Positions 35,556-48,494 of a stretch of 64,000 nucleotides of DNA are shown piece after piece (the first letter of the stretch is position 1; every line of letters begins with the position of its first letter). Origin of the DNA: Mycobacterium sp. PO1 (lineage in GTDB: Bacteria; Actinomycetota; Actinomycetes; Mycobacteriales; Mycobacteriaceae); contig NZ_BLTG01000012.1 of assembly GCF_017312405.1 (NCBI RefSeq), positions 1 through 64,000 of the forward strand. The letters are read 5' to 3'. The position numbers were made by a program, and so were the translations under genes. Below the pieces are notes generated by a model. It did not search any database, was not told where the DNA came from, and worked only from the letters and a program-made list of their open reading frames with translations.

Positions 35556-35788
35556 TACGAGTCCTCACCTCCGGGTCCGGCGGCCAGACCCAATTCACGT
35601 TCGCGCAGGATGGTGTAGACGCGCGCGATCTCCTGACGGACCGTGCGCAACCTGCGGTTGTTGGCAAGCTGACCGGTGGCCATCTGGAAGCGCAGGTTGA
35701 ACAGCTCTTCCTTGGATTCCCGCAGCTTGTCGGTCAGTTCGTCGTCGCTGAGCTCGCGCAGTTCGCCGGGCGTGGTTCCGACTGCCAT
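35555..35788 (-). CDS. rpmC: 50S ribosomal protein L29
   Basis: L29 (77 residues) is a helical hairpin protein at the exit tunnel near the signal recognition docking site. The pattern LREKEEL-like [21 protein letters not shown] identifies it, and the C-terminus AAGPGGEDS is a short actinobacterial extension. It overlaps rplP and rpsQ by one base each. Confidence 0.98.
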   Translation of the reverse strand: MAVGTTPGELRELSDDELTDKLRESKEELFNLRFQMATGQLANNRRLRTVRQEIARVYTILRERELGLAAGPGGEDS

Positions 35789-36204
35789 CAGAACTGCTCC
35801 TCTCTGGTGACGATGCGTGCCTTGATCGGCAACTTGTGGATCGCGCGGGTCAGCGCCTCGCGGGCGATCTGCTCATTGGGGTAACTCAGCTCGAACAGCA
35901 CGCGCCCGGGCTTGACGTTGGCGACCCACCATTCCGGCGAGCCCTTGCCGGAGCCCATTCGGGTTTCGGCCGGCTTCTTGGTCAGCGGGCGGTCCGGGAA
36001 GATGTTGATCCACACCTTGCCGCCACGCTTGATGTGCCGGTTGATCGCGATACGCGCGGACTCGATCTGCCGGTTGGTGATGTAGGCGTGCTCCAGAGCC
36101 TGGATGCCGTAGTCACCGAAGCTGACCGAGGTGCCGCCGCTGGCGATGCCCCGCTGGCGCGGGTGATGTTGCTTGCGGTGCTTGACCTTACGAGGGATAA
36201 GCAT
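35788..36204 (-). CDS. rplP: 50S ribosomal protein L16
   Basis: L16 (138 residues) helps position aminoacyl-tRNA near the peptidyl transferase centre. [15 protein letters not shown] and the signatures [14 protein letters not shown] and [19 protein letters not shown] are intact. It starts 2 nt after rpsC. Confidence 0.98.
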   Translation of the reverse strand: MLIPRKVKHRKQHHPRQRGIASGGTSVSFGDYGIQALEHAYITNRQIESARIAINRHIKRGGKVWINIFPDRPLTKKPAETRMGSGKGSPEWWVANVKPGRVLFELSYPNEQIAREALTRAIHKLPIKARIVTREEQF

Positions 36205-36206
36205 GC

Positions 36207-37833
<1,627 letters not shown>

Positions 37834-37855
37834 CGCTCTCGGTTTCCTTCCCGGC

Positions 37856-38692
<837 letters not shown>

Positions 38693-38713
38693 GTCTGTTT
38701 ATCCCTCCCGGCG

Positions 38714-39016
38714 TCAGGCCGGTGCTCCGAACAGGTCGATGGGCTTGCTACCCGCGGCCAGCGTCACGATGGCGCGCTTGGTGTCCTTGCGCTTGCCGTA
38801 CCCGGTGCGGGTGCGCTTGCGCTTGCCCTGGCGGTTGGCGGTGTTCACCGACTCGACCTTGACCTTGAAGATCTTCTCGATCGCGATCTTGATCTGGGTC
38901 TTGTTCGAGTCCGGCGCCACGATGAACGTGTACACGTTGTCCTCGATGAGCCCGTAGGACTTCTCCGAGATCACCGGGGACAGGATGATGTCGCGGGGAT
39001 CGGTCACGGTCGCCAT
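38714..39016 (-). CDS. rplW: 50S ribosomal protein L23
   Basis: L23 (100 residues) surrounds the exit tunnel and binds trigger factor and [23 protein letters not shown] and the family signature [19 protein letters not shown] are present. It shares one base with rplD. Confidence 0.98.
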   Translation of the reverse strand: MATVTDPRDIILSPVISEKSYGLIEDNVYTFIVAPDSNKTQIKIAIEKIFKVKVESVNTANRQGKRKRTRTGYGKRKDTKRAIVTLAAGSKPIDLFGAPA

Positions 39017-39663
39017 CAGGCAGACACCTCCGACTTGTTGTTCGCCTCGATGTAAGCGTTGAGCGCCTCCACGCTGAAGACCACGTCGTCGGCCTTGAGG
39101 ACGTCGTAGGTGTTCAGCTGATCGGGCGAGATCACATGCACGCCGGGCAGATTGCGCACCGACAGCGTGCTGGTCTCGTCGGCGCGGCCGATGACGACCA
39201 GCACCTGCCTGCGGTCGGTCAGGGTCGACAGGAACGCCTTGGCGCTCTTCGTCGACGGCGTCTGCCCCTCCACCAGCTCGGTGACGGCGTGGATGCGGTC
39301 GTTGCGCGCCCGGTCCGACAGTGCGCTGCGCAGCGCAGCGGCGATCATCTTCTTCGGGGTGCGCTGGCTGTAGTCGCGCGGCTTCGGGCCGTGCACGGTG
39401 CCGCCACCGGTGTACTGGGGCGCGCGGGTCGAACCCTGGCGGGCGCGACCGGTGCCCTTCTGCCGGTACGGCTTCTTGCCGCCGCCGGAGACCTCACCGC
39501 GGGTCTTCGTCGAGTGGGTGCCCTGACGTGCGGCGGCCAGCTGAGCCGTGACCACCTGGTGCATCAGCGCGACGTTCGGCTCGACGTCGAAGAGCTCACC
39601 GGGGAGCTCCACGCTGCCGTCCTTCTTGCCGGCCGGTGTGTTCACATCAATCTTGAGTGTCAT
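39016..39663 (-). CDS. rplD: 50S ribosomal protein L4
   Basis: L4 (215 residues) reaches into the exit tunnel with the loop [20 protein letters not shown]. In E. coli it also autoregulates the S10 operon, but mycobacterial conservation of that control is not established. Its ends overlap rplC and rplW by one base each. Confidence 0.98.
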   Translation of the reverse strand: MTLKIDVNTPAGKKDGSVELPGELFDVEPNVALMHQVVTAQLAAARQGTHSTKTRGEVSGGGKKPYRQKGTGRARQGSTRAPQYTGGGTVHGPKPRDYSQRTPKKMIAAALRSALSDRARNDRIHAVTELVEGQTPSTKSAKAFLSTLTDRRQVLVVIGRADETSTLSVRNLPGVHVISPDQLNTYDVLKADDVVFSVEALNAYIEANNKSEVSA

Positions 39664-40316
39664 TACTTCTCGCCTCGCTTGACTGCGGTGCGGACGACGA
39701 CCAGCCCACCGTTGCGTCCGGGGATGGCGCCCTTGATCAACAGCACGCCGTTCTCGGCGTCGACCTTGTGCACCTTCAGGTTCTGGGTCGTGACGCGGTC
39801 ATTACCCATGTGCCCCGACATGCGGGTGCCCTTGAACACGCGGCCCGGGGTGGCGCAGCCACCGATCGAGCCGGGCCGGCGGTGCACTGCCTGGGCACCG
39901 TGGCTGGCGCCCTGGCCGCGGAAGCCGTGACGCTTCATGGTGCCGGCGAAGCCCTTGCCCTTGCTGGTGCCGGTCACGTCGACGTAGTTGCCGTCGGCGA
40001 AGATCTCGGCGGTCAGCTCCTGACCGACCTCGTAGGCGGCTGCCGCGTCTTCACTGTCGAGACGCAGCTCGGCGAGGTGACGGCGCGGGTTGACACCCGC
40101 GGCGGCGTACTGCCCGGACACGGGCTTGATCACCTTGCGCGGGCTGATCTCGCCGTAGGCGAGCTGCACGGCGCTGTATCCGTCGCGCTCCGGGGTGCGG
40201 ATGCGCGTGACGACGTTGGGCCCGGCCTTCACGACCGTCACCGGCACGACCTTGTTGTTCTCGTCGAACACCTGCGTCATGCCCAGCTTGGTGCCCAGAA
40301 TTCCTTTACGAGCCAT
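39663..40316 (-). CDS. rplC: 50S ribosomal protein L3
   Basis: L3 (217 residues) approaches the peptidyl transferase centre. The L3 signature [20 protein letters not shown] is intact; it includes the Gln region methylated by PrmB in some bacteria. The C-terminus ends [11 protein letters not shown]. It follows rpsJ by 24 nt. Confidence 0.98.
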   Translation of the reverse strand: MARKGILGTKLGMTQVFDENNKVVPVTVVKAGPNVVTRIRTPERDGYSAVQLAYGEISPRKVIKPVSGQYAAAGVNPRRHLAELRLDSEDAAAAYEVGQELTAEIFADGNYVDVTGTSKGKGFAGTMKRHGFRGQGASHGAQAVHRRPGSIGGCATPGRVFKGTRMSGHMGNDRVTTQNLKVHKVDAENGVLLIKGAIPGRNGGLVVVRTAVKRGEK

Positions 40317-40340
40317 TTCTGTTCGTTCTCCTGGGGGCTT

Positions 40341-40646
40341 CTACTGGATGTTGACGTCGACGCTGGCCGGCAGATCGATCCGCATCAGCGCGTCAACGGT
40401 CTTCGGCGTCGGGTCGAGGATGTCGATCAACCGCTTGTGGGTGCGCATCTCGAAGTGCTCCCGCGAGTCCTTGTACTTGTGCGGGGACCGGATGACGCAA
40501 TACACGTTCTTCTCGGTCGGCAGCGGCACCGGACCGACCACGCTGGCGCCCGTCCGGGTGACCGTCTCGACGATCTTGCGCGCTGAGGCATCAATGGCCT
40601 CATGGTCGTAGGCCTTGAGCCTGATGCGGATCTTCTGTCCCGCCAC
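40341..40646 (-). CDS. rpsJ: 30S ribosomal protein S10
   Basis: S10 (101 residues) is a 30S head protein and, as NusE, a transcription antitermination partner. [19 protein letters not shown] and the signature [20 protein letters not shown] are present. Start is GTG with TAGGAGAAGC directly upstream. First gene of the operon rpsJ-rplC-rplD-rplW-rplB-rpsS-rplV-rpsC-rplP-rpmC-rpsQ. Confidence 0.98.
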
Positions 40647-41017
40647 GCTTCTCCTACCTCACTACTCACACGGGCCTCGCCGTTGGCAGCCCTGTCGGGC
40701 CTGGCTGTGCCGCCGCTGTTTTTCTGTCTGTGGTCCACCGGCCCCCGCGGTCGGGTGTGTCACCCTCGCGCACACTCGTCTGCGTCGGAATCGTCGCGAA
40801 CGAGGTGGAAACCGGATGCGCCCGCTAGGGCGCCGGTCGCATGCCCGCACCCGGACGTCCGTGACGGCACGTTCCGGCTCAAGGCAACCCGAACAGTATG
40901 CCTCAGACCGGGGGGTTGATCCAAATCCCCGGTCCGGCCGCCGAGCATGGGCCCGACGTGCGCAAAACCGGCCGTCAGCCTACCCAAGCCCCGCGATGGG
41001 CGTCGCAGGCCGTCACC
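40647..41017 (-). promoter_or_regulatory. Intergenic leader region upstream of rpsJ (371 nt)
   Basis: No gene was found. From the predicted promoter the untranslated leader to rpsJ would be about 240 nt, long enough for attenuation or protein-mediated control. I could not identify a specific L4-binding structure or small leader peptide by eye. Confidence 0.5.
40895..40924 (-). promoter_or_regulatory. Candidate S10 operon promoter (TTGGAT-18-CATACT)
   Basis: The minus strand shows -35 TTGGAT (40919-40924), an 18-nt spacer with six C, and -10 CATACT (40895-40900). It shares the TTGGA -35 core and a C-run spacer with the candidate rplN promoter, which suggests parallel control of the two ribosomal operons. 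Confidence 0.5.
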
Positions 41018-42595
<1,578 letters not shown>

Positions 42596-42674
42596 CAGCA
42601 TCTTCGAAAGCCTAGCGGTGACGGAGTCGTCGGGCTCTTTCGCGACGTGGCCCCCGTCACATACACTGGCCCAG

Positions 42675-42688
42675 TTGACACCCGTCAA
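42675..42688 (+). promoter_or_regulatory. Inverted repeat TTGAC-ACCC-GTCAA upstream of the P450 gene
   Basis: A perfect 5-4-5 palindrome lies 29 nt before the P450 ATG and just downstream of a -10-like TACACT (42662-42667). A repressor bound here would block initiation. Its arms differ from the GAGACT-type boxes at 44646-44707, so a different regulator is likely. Confidence 0.4.
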
Positions 42689-42716
42689 GTTCGTCACAGC
42701 CCCGACGAGGAGACCC

Positions 42717-43994
42717 ATGAGCACATCGGCACCGGATCTGAATATGGACTCGAAGACCAAGGAGGCCACGACGGTCCTGGCCGATCCGACCGCCTACGCC
42801 GACGACGACCGGCTCCATCCGGCGCTGGCGCATCTGCGGGCCCACCGCCCGGTGGCGTGGGTGGACCACGAGCCCTACCGGCCGTTCTGGGCGATCACCA
42901 AGCACGCCGACATCATGGCGGTGGAGCGGGACAACGAACTGTTCATCAGCGGCCCGCGCCCCCTGCTCATGCCCGCCGAGGGCGACGACGTGATGAAGCA
43001 GCAGCAGGACGCCGGGATCGGGCTGCGCACGCTGATCCACATGGACGACCCGCACCACCGCGACGTACGCAAGATCGGCGCCGACTGGTTCCGCCCGAAA
43101 GCCATGCGCGACTTGAAGGTTCGAGTCGACGAGCTGGCCAGACGCTACGTCGACCGGATGCGGGAGATCGGACCCGAGTGCGACTTCGTCACCGAGGTCG
43201 CCGTGAACTACCCGCTGTATGTGATCCTATCGCTGCTCGGCATGCCCGAAGAGGACTTCCCGCGCATGCTCAAGCTCACCCAGGAGATGTTCGGCGGTGA
43301 CGACACCGAACACAAGCGGGGCGAAGGCACCACCGAGGATCTGCTCGCGGTGCTCATGGACTTCTTCACCTACTTCTCCGCGCTGACGGCCTCGCGACGG
43401 GAGAACCCCACCGGCGACCTCGCCTCGGCGATCGCCAACGGCACCATCAACGGCGAGCCGCTGTCCGACATGGACACCGTGTCGTACTACGTGATCGTGG
43501 CCAGCGCCGGTCACGACACCACCAAGGACGCGATCTCGGGAGGGCTGCACGCGCTGATCGACAACCCCGATCAGCTCGACCGGTTGCGCGGTGACATGGG
43601 CCTGATGGGAACCGCGGTCGAGGAGATGATCCGGTGGGCCACCCCGGTCAAGGAGTTCATGCGCACCGCGACCGCCGACACCGAGATCCGCGGAGTCCCG
43701 ATCGCCGAGGGCGACTCCGTCTATCTGGCCTACGTGTCGGCCAACCGGGACGAGGACGTCTTCGCCGATCCCTACCGCTTCGATGTCGGCCGCGACCCGA
43801 ACAAGCACCTGGCCTTCGGCTACGGCGTGCACTTCTGCCTGGGCGCCGCACTGGCCCGGATGGAGATGAACAGCTTCTTCACCGAGCTGGTCCCGCGGCT
43901 GGAGTCCATCGAGTTCGCCGGACGGCCCGAGCTGTCGGCCACCACGTTCGTCGGTGGACTCAAGCACCTCCCGATTCGGTACTCGATCCGCTGA
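42717..43994 (+). CDS. Cytochrome P450
   Basis: A 425-residue soluble bacterial P450. The I-helix motif is ASAGHDTTKDAISG, the K-helix ExxR is EEMIRW, and the haem loop is FGYGVHFCLGAALAR with axial C374. It resembles the mycobacterial steroid and fatty acid oxidising groups (CYP125/142/124 relatives), but I cannot assign a CYP family. Electrons would come from a ferredoxin encoded elsewhere. Start ATG at 42717 has a GAGGAG site 6 nt upstream. The 3' end overlaps the convergent TetR gene by 35 nt. Confidence 0.93.
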   Translation: MSTSAPDLNMDSKTKEATTVLADPTAYADDDRLHPALAHLRAHRPVAWVDHEPYRPFWAITKHADIMAVERDNELFISGPRPLLMPAEGDDVMKQQQDAGIGLRTLIHMDDPHHRDVRKIGADWFRPKAMRDLKVRVDELARRYVDRMREIGPECDFVTEVAVNYPLYVILSLLGMPEEDFPRMLKLTQEMFGGDDTEHKRGEGTTEDLLAVLMDFFTYFSALTASRRENPTGDLASAIANGTINGEPLSDMDTVSYYVIVASAGHDTTKDAISGGLHALIDNPDQLDRLRGDMGLMGTAVEEMIRWATPVKEFMRTATADTEIRGVPIAEGDSVYLAYVSANRDEDVFADPYRFDVGRDPNKHLAFGYGVHFCLGAALARMEMNSFFTELVPRLESIEFAGRPELSATTFVGGLKHLPIRYSIR

Positions 43995-44613
43995 CCTCGC
44001 GGGCGAACACCGCCAGGAAACCGTCCACCGCGGCGGTGGCCACGGTCCGGTAGTCGAAGTCGGTCAGCGTGCTGATCCGGCCGAAGGCCAGCGGCCCGAT
44101 CAGCAACGCGAAGGCGGTGGGCCGGTCCACCGGGCGGAGTTCCTCTGCGGCCGACCGGCCGCCGAACACCGCGTCGAACGGGGCCGAATACTGTTCGGCG
44201 ATCCGCTCACGCAGCGAGAGCACCTGCGGACTCGCGCCGCGGGCCCGCCCGGCGTCGGGCAGTTCCCCCATGTCCGGCCCCAGCGACAACCACGCCATGG
44301 CGGTCAGGGTCGTGGGCGCCTCGGCGATCGACTCCGCCCAGCCGGACACGACCGCGAGCAGCCGGTCCCGCAGACTGCCGCTCTCCGGCGGCATCGGCGG
44401 CGGGGGGATCAGGCTGGTGAACGCCGCCGCCACAAGGTCATTCGCACTGGGGAAATGCCGGTAGAGGGTCGCGCGCGCGACGTCGGCCCGGCGGGTGACG
44501 GCGTCGATGGTGACCGCACTCGGTCCCCCCGCGCGCAGCAACGCGGTCGCCGCCTCGAGCAGTCGCGCCCGCGACCGCGCCGGCCGCGGGTCACCACCAC
44601 CCTCCTGCGCCAC
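43960..44613 (-). CDS. TetR-family repressor
   Basis: A 217-residue TetR protein with an N-terminal helix-turn-helix (SAVTIDAVTRRADVARATLYRHFPSANDL, about residues 31-60; segments ADVARATLYRHF are typical). The C-terminal ligand domain is not recognisable to a specific class. It is divergent from the MFS exporter, and three palindromes lie between the two genes. It therefore probably represses the exporter and itself until a drug-like ligand binds. Confidence 0.92.
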   Translation of the reverse strand: MAQEGGGDPRPARSRARLLEAATALLRAGGPSAVTIDAVTRRADVARATLYRHFPSANDLVAAAFTSLIPPPPMPPESGSLRDRLLAVVSGWAESIAEAPTTLTAMAWLSLGPDMGELPDAGRARGASPQVLSLRERIAEQYSAPFDAVFGGRSAAEELRPVDRPTAFALLIGPLAFGRISTLTDFDYRTVATAAVDGFLAVFAREVSGSSTESGGA

Positions 44614-44645
44614 GTTTCACCCACCTCCTCGACGGGAACCTCTTC

Positions 44646-44660
44646 GAGACTGTCAGTCTC
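44646..44660. promoter_or_regulatory. TetR operator box 1
   Basis: Perfect inverted repeat GAGACT-GTC-AGTCTC in the tetR/MFS divergent region. Its centre is 20 bp from box 2, about two helical turns, so two dimers could bind the same face. Confidence 0.65.
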
Positions 44661-44666
44661 GGTACA

Positions 44667-44679
44667 AGACTGTTAGTCT
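44667..44679. promoter_or_regulatory. TetR operator box 2
   Basis: Inverted repeat AGACT-GTT-AGTCT, same half-site as box 1. It lies between box 1 and box 3. Confidence 0.6.
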
Positions 44680-44692
44680 CGTTTCACCTTTC

Positions 44693-44707
44693 GAGACCTG
44701 AGGTCTC
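44693..44707. promoter_or_regulatory. TetR operator box 3
   Basis: Perfect inverted repeat GAGACC-TGA-GGTCTC, a variant of the same half-site, 28 nt before the MFS start codon. The changed sixth base suggests a weaker site. Confidence 0.55.
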
Positions 44708-44735
44708 AAAGTACCTCCGCCGAGAAGGAAATGAC

Positions 44736-46364
44736 GTGGCCGAAACCTCGACACGGTCCACCCCGAACCTCGGCGCGGCCGCGGACGGGCTGTCGTCCCG
44801 CGCACGAATCTGGTTGCTGGCCGTCGCCAGCATGGATGTCCTGCTGGTCATCTCGTCCATGGTGGCGCTGAACGCCGCGTTGCCGGACATTGCCGTACAG
44901 ACCTCGGCCAGCCAGTCACAACTCACCTGGATCGTCGACGGTTACACCCTGGCACTGGCGTGCCTGCTCCTGCCCGCCGGCGCCGTCGGGGACCGCTACG
45001 GCCGCCGCGGCGCGCTGCTGGTGGGGATAGCTGTCTTCCTGGTCGCCTCGCTGGCTCCCACCCTGCTGGACAGCCCGACCCAGATCATCGTCGCGCGCGC
45101 CGCGGCCGGTGTCGGGGCGGCGTTCATCATGCCCGCCACGCTGTCGCTGCTCACGGCGGCGTTCCCGAAGTCCGAGCGCAGCAAAGCGGTCGGAATCTGG
45201 GCCGGGGTGGCCGGCTCGGGAGCCATCATCGGGTTCCTGGGCACCGGGGTCCTGCTGGAGTTCTTCGGATGGCAGTCGATCTTCTACGCCCTCGCCGGAG
45301 CAGCCCTGGTGATGCTGATCCTGACCGGCACCATCGGTTCGTCGCGCGATGAATCCGCCACCCCCATCGACTGGCTGGGGGCCTCGCTGATCGGACTGGC
45401 CATCGCCGTCTTCGTCCTCGGTGTGGTCGAGGCACCTGTTCGGGGGTGGGGCGATCCGCTGGTGTTGGGGTGTCTCGCCGCCGGCGTCGTCCTGGGCGGT
45501 GGGTTCGCACTCGTCGAACTCCGCCGCCACCACCCCCTGCTCGACGTCCGACTGTTCGCCAGAGCAGATTTCGCCACCGGCGCGGTCGGCATCACGTTCC
45601 TGTTCTTCGCCAACTTCGGCTTCTTCTACATCGTCATGCAGTTCATGCAGCTGGTCATGGATTACACCCCGCTGCAGACCGCCTTCGCGCTGGCGCCGCT
45701 CGCCCTGCCGGTGCTGATTCTCAGTGCCACCGTGCATCTCTACCTTCCGCGACTCGGGTTGCGGGGCTGCGCCTCGATCGGTCTGCTGCTGCTGGCCGGG
45801 GGGCTGTTCCTGATGCGCTTTCTGACCGCGGACGCCACGTTCCTCGACCTGGCCTGGCCGCTGCTGGTCATGGCCTGCGGAATCGGCATCTGCACGGCGC
45901 CGACGACGTCGGCGATCATGGGCGCCGTGCCCGACGAGAAGCAGGGCGTCGCATCGGCGGTCAACGACGCCACCCGTGAGATCGGCGCTGCAGTCGGCAT
46001 CGCGGTGGCCGGGTCGATCCTGGCCGCGGTGTATCACGGAGCGCTGACGCCGCATCTGAGTCCGTTTCCCGCCGAGATCCGCGACAGCGCAACCGACTCG
46101 CTGGCGTCGGCGCTGCGCGCCTCGGAGCTGATGGGTCCGCAGGGCGAGCAACTGGCCACGCTCGCCCTCGACGCCTTCATGCAATCGATGGACCGGGCGC
46201 TGCTCGTCATGGCGGTGGTGATCGCCGCCGCCGCGGCGTTCGTCGCGGTGTGGTCGCCCGGGCGGGACGGCCGCCAGGCCGGCTTCATCCGGCGTATGCG
46301 CCGCCGGGGGGCTCACCGCGCGTCCGGTCCGGCGAGTTCAGCGCAGACTGGCACCGGACCGTAA
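44736..46364 (+). CDS. MFS exporter, DHA2 (14-TM) type
   Basis: A 542-residue drug:proton antiporter-like protein with about 14 helices. It has motif A (GAVGDRYGRRGALLVG), motif C-like sequence in TM5 (GVAGSGAIIGFLGTG) and the TM1 pattern SSMVALNAALPDIA. The start is a GTG with GAAGGA 7 nt upstream; an ATG five bases earlier is out of frame. Regulated by the divergent TetR gene by context. It is followed after 11 nt by the racemase gene. Confidence 0.9.
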   Translation: MAETSTRSTPNLGAAADGLSSRARIWLLAVASMDVLLVISSMVALNAALPDIAVQTSASQSQLTWIVDGYTLALACLLLPAGAVGDRYGRRGALLVGIAVFLVASLAPTLLDSPTQIIVARAAAGVGAAFIMPATLSLLTAAFPKSERSKAVGIWAGVAGSGAIIGFLGTGVLLEFFGWQSIFYALAGAALVMLILTGTIGSSRDESATPIDWLGASLIGLAIAVFVLGVVEAPVRGWGDPLVLGCLAAGVVLGGGFALVELRRHHPLLDVRLFARADFATGAVGITFLFFANFGFFYIVMQFMQLVMDYTPLQTAFALAPLALPVLILSATVHLYLPRLGLRGCASIGLLLLAGGLFLMRFLTADATFLDLAWPLLVMACGIGICTAPTTSAIMGAVPDEKQGVASAVNDATREIGAAVGIAVAGSILAAVYHGALTPHLSPFPAEIRDSATDSLASALRASELMGPQGEQLATLALDAFMQSMDRALLVMAVVIAAAAAFVAVWSPGRDGRQAGFIRRMRRRGAHRASGPASSAQTGTGP

Positions 46365-46375
46365 GCTCGGCAGGC

Positions 46376-47035
46376 GTGCACCTGCTGCTGGTCAACCCGA
46401 ACTCCACCGCCTCGATGACGGCCGCCATCGCAGCCAGCGCGTCCGCGGTGGCCCGGCCCGAAACCGTCGTCGAGGCCGTCAACCCCGCCGCCGGGCCGCC
46501 GAGCATCGAGACCGAGCAGGACGAACAGCGTTGCGTTCCAGGACTTCTCGATCTGCTCCAGCAGTCCCAGCGACGGCCTGCTCACCTCAGACCGCACGTG
46601 TGTGTGGTGGCCTGCTTCGGCGACCCCGGCCTCGAGGAAGCGCGCGCGATGCTGGATGTCCCGGTACTCGGCATCGCGCAGGCCGCCATGCACGCCGCCG
46701 CGCTGACCGCGGGGACATTCTCGGTCGTCACGTCGATGTCGTCGACCACGTCGCGGGCGTGGCAGTTGGCCAAGTCGTACACCCCGCACCAGTGCGCCGG
46801 GGTGCACGCGTGCGACATCCCGGTGCTGCAGATCGACTCGGACCCCGCCTCGATCAACCCGATCGGCGACCTGTGCGAGCGGGCGCTGGCCGAAGACTCC
46901 AGCCGGGCGATCGTGCTGGGCTGCGCCGCGATGGCGCCCTTCGCCACGTCGCTGTCCCGACGTCTGGGCGTTCCGGTCATCGACGGCGTGGTCGCCGCCA
47001 CAGTCCTGGCCGAGGCGCTCGCTGTGTTCAGCTGA
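46376..47035 (+). CDS. Asp/Glu/hydantoin racemase family protein
   Basis: A 219-residue member of the Asp/Glu/hydantoin racemase superfamily, starting at a GTG: VHLLLVNPNSTASMTAAI. The two catalytic Cys positions are in VVACFGDPG and IVLGCAAMAPF, both present, so a two-base Cys/Cys racemase is plausible (hydantoin, allantoin or amino acid substrate). It is probably co-transcribed with the MFS exporter. Its 3' end overlaps convergent mftG by 8 nt. Confidence 0.88.
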   Translation: MHLLLVNPNSTASMTAAIAASASAVARPETVVEAVNPAAGPPSIETEQDEQRCVPGLLDLLQQSQRRPAHLRPHVCVVACFGDPGLEEARAMLDVPVLGIAQAAMHAAALTAGTFSVVTSMSSTTSRAWQLAKSYTPHQCAGVHACDIPVLQIDSDPASINPIGDLCERALAEDSSRAIVLGCAAMAPFATSLSRRLGVPVIDGVVAATVLAEALAVFS

Positions 47036-48491
47036 CGAATTCGGCGGCCCGGTGTCCGATCATCACGATCGTCGCGTGCGGACCACGACTCGGGATGCGC
47101 GGCAGCACGGAACCGTCGATCACCCACAGTCCTTGGATACCCCGCACGCGGCACCGGCGGTCGACGACGGCGGTCTCGTCACCGTCCCGGCCCATGCGCG
47201 CCGAACCGCACAGGTGTTGCGACGTCGCCCAGAAAGCCTGCTCTTGCGCTGTGGCGCCAGCGATCTCGCGGGCCAGTTCGGTGCCACGCCGCAGCGATTC
47301 GACGTCGGCGGCCGAGCCGTCGTAGCGGTGCTCGATGACCGGCGCCGACATCGGATCGTCCGAGACGAGCGTGATGCGCCCCCGAGACTGTGGCCGCATC
47401 AAGGTGACCCCGAGATGCGGCCGGCCTGTCGGGTCGTCCCGCCGACCTGACATCATTGCACCGAAACCGACTGTGTACGGGCGTATCTCGATACCATCGG
47501 CGGTGCTCAGCACCGCCTCCAGAGGCGGCCGCCCCTGCGTCGGCGGCCAGCTCACCGGCAGCACCCACTCCGGGTGGTCGACGGTGTCGACACCGACGGG
47601 CAGGTCGACGGTGACAGGCACCCCCGCAGCGCGCAGGACCTCCTGCGGTCCGATTCCCGAAAACATCAACAGATGCGCCGAGGCGATGGCGCCGGCCGAG
47701 ACGACGATGCGATCGGCAGACAGAGTGACCGCCCCGTCCGGGCCGACGCAGTCGACCGCCACGGCGCGGCCGTCACGCAGTCGGATCGTGCGTGCGCGGG
47801 TGTCGGTCCGCAGCGTCAGGTTGGGCCGGTCGAGGGCAGGCTGCAGGAAGGCTCCACCGGGTCCCACACGGGTGCCGCGCTCGATGTTCAGCGGAACCGC
47901 GCCGACCCCGGCGAACAGCGGATGCTCAGGTGACGAGCCGTTCAGATCCGCCACCCACGGGTAACCCGCTTTACCGCAGGCCGTCACGAACGATGCTGTG
48001 CAACCGTTGAATTCGGCGACACGACGCACGGTGATGGGCCCTGTCGAGCCGTGCGGCTCACCCGGGAAGTCGAGGTCGCTCTCGATCGCCTTGAAGTGCG
48101 GCAGGACATCGGCCCAGCGCCAGCCGTCGAGGTCCCAGGACTCGATGTCGGGGGGCAGCGCGCGGCAGAAGTACCCACCGTTGACCGCACCGGATCCGCC
48201 CACCACCGCGCCACGCATGATCTGCGCATGCCGGACCGGATGATCGGTCAGCGCGGTGCTGAACCGCTGCACCACGGAGCTCGCCGCTCCGATCGGCAAC
48301 CGCAGACCGTCGGTGATCTGTGTCCCGACCCGCGGGTCATGGGGACCGGGACCGGCCTCGATCACCGTGACCCGGCACCGTTCGTCTGCGGAAAGCCGCT
48401 CGGCCAGCACCGATCCCGCGCTGCCCGCGCCGACGATCAGGACGTCGCTGCCGCGGCTGCCGTGGCTTCCCTGGAGATCGTCGCTGGTGAT
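47028..48491 (-). CDS. mftG: Mycofactocin-associated GMC dehydrogenase MftG (non-canonical start)
   Basis: A GMC-family flavoprotein that, in mycobacteria, passes electrons from reduced mycofactocin towards the respiratory chain. The FAD motif DVLIVGAGSAGSVLAERL, the RGAVVGGSGAVNGGYF signature and the C-terminal GPHATIVMIGHRAAEF are present. No ATG, GTG or TTG exists in frame between the mftF stop (48495) and the FAD motif; the first is a GTG at 48410 inside the motif, which would destroy it. I place the start at an ATC (48491) one codon after the mftF stop, giving 487 residues. Readthrough, a CTG within DVLIV, or a sequence error are alternatives. Confidence 0.85.
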   Translation of the reverse strand: MTSDDLQGSHGSRGSDVLIVGAGSAGSVLAERLSADERCRVTVIEAGPGPHDPRVGTQITDGLRLPIGAASSVVQRFSTALTDHPVRHAQIMRGAVVGGSGAVNGGYFCRALPPDIESWDLDGWRWADVLPHFKAIESDLDFPGEPHGSTGPITVRRVAEFNGCTASFVTACGKAGYPWVADLNGSSPEHPLFAGVGAVPLNIERGTRVGPGGAFLQPALDRPNLTLRTDTRARTIRLRDGRAVAVDCVGPDGAVTLSADRIVVSAGAIASAHLLMFSGIGPQEVLRAAGVPVTVDLPVGVDTVDHPEWVLPVSWPPTQGRPPLEAVLSTADGIEIRPYTVGFGAMMSGRRDDPTGRPHLGVTLMRPQSRGRITLVSDDPMSAPVIEHRYDGSAADVESLRRGTELAREIAGATAQEQAFWATSQHLCGSARMGRDGDETAVVDRRCRVRGIQGLWVIDGSVLPRIPSRGPHATIVMIGHRAAEFVS

Positions 48492-48494
48492 GGG

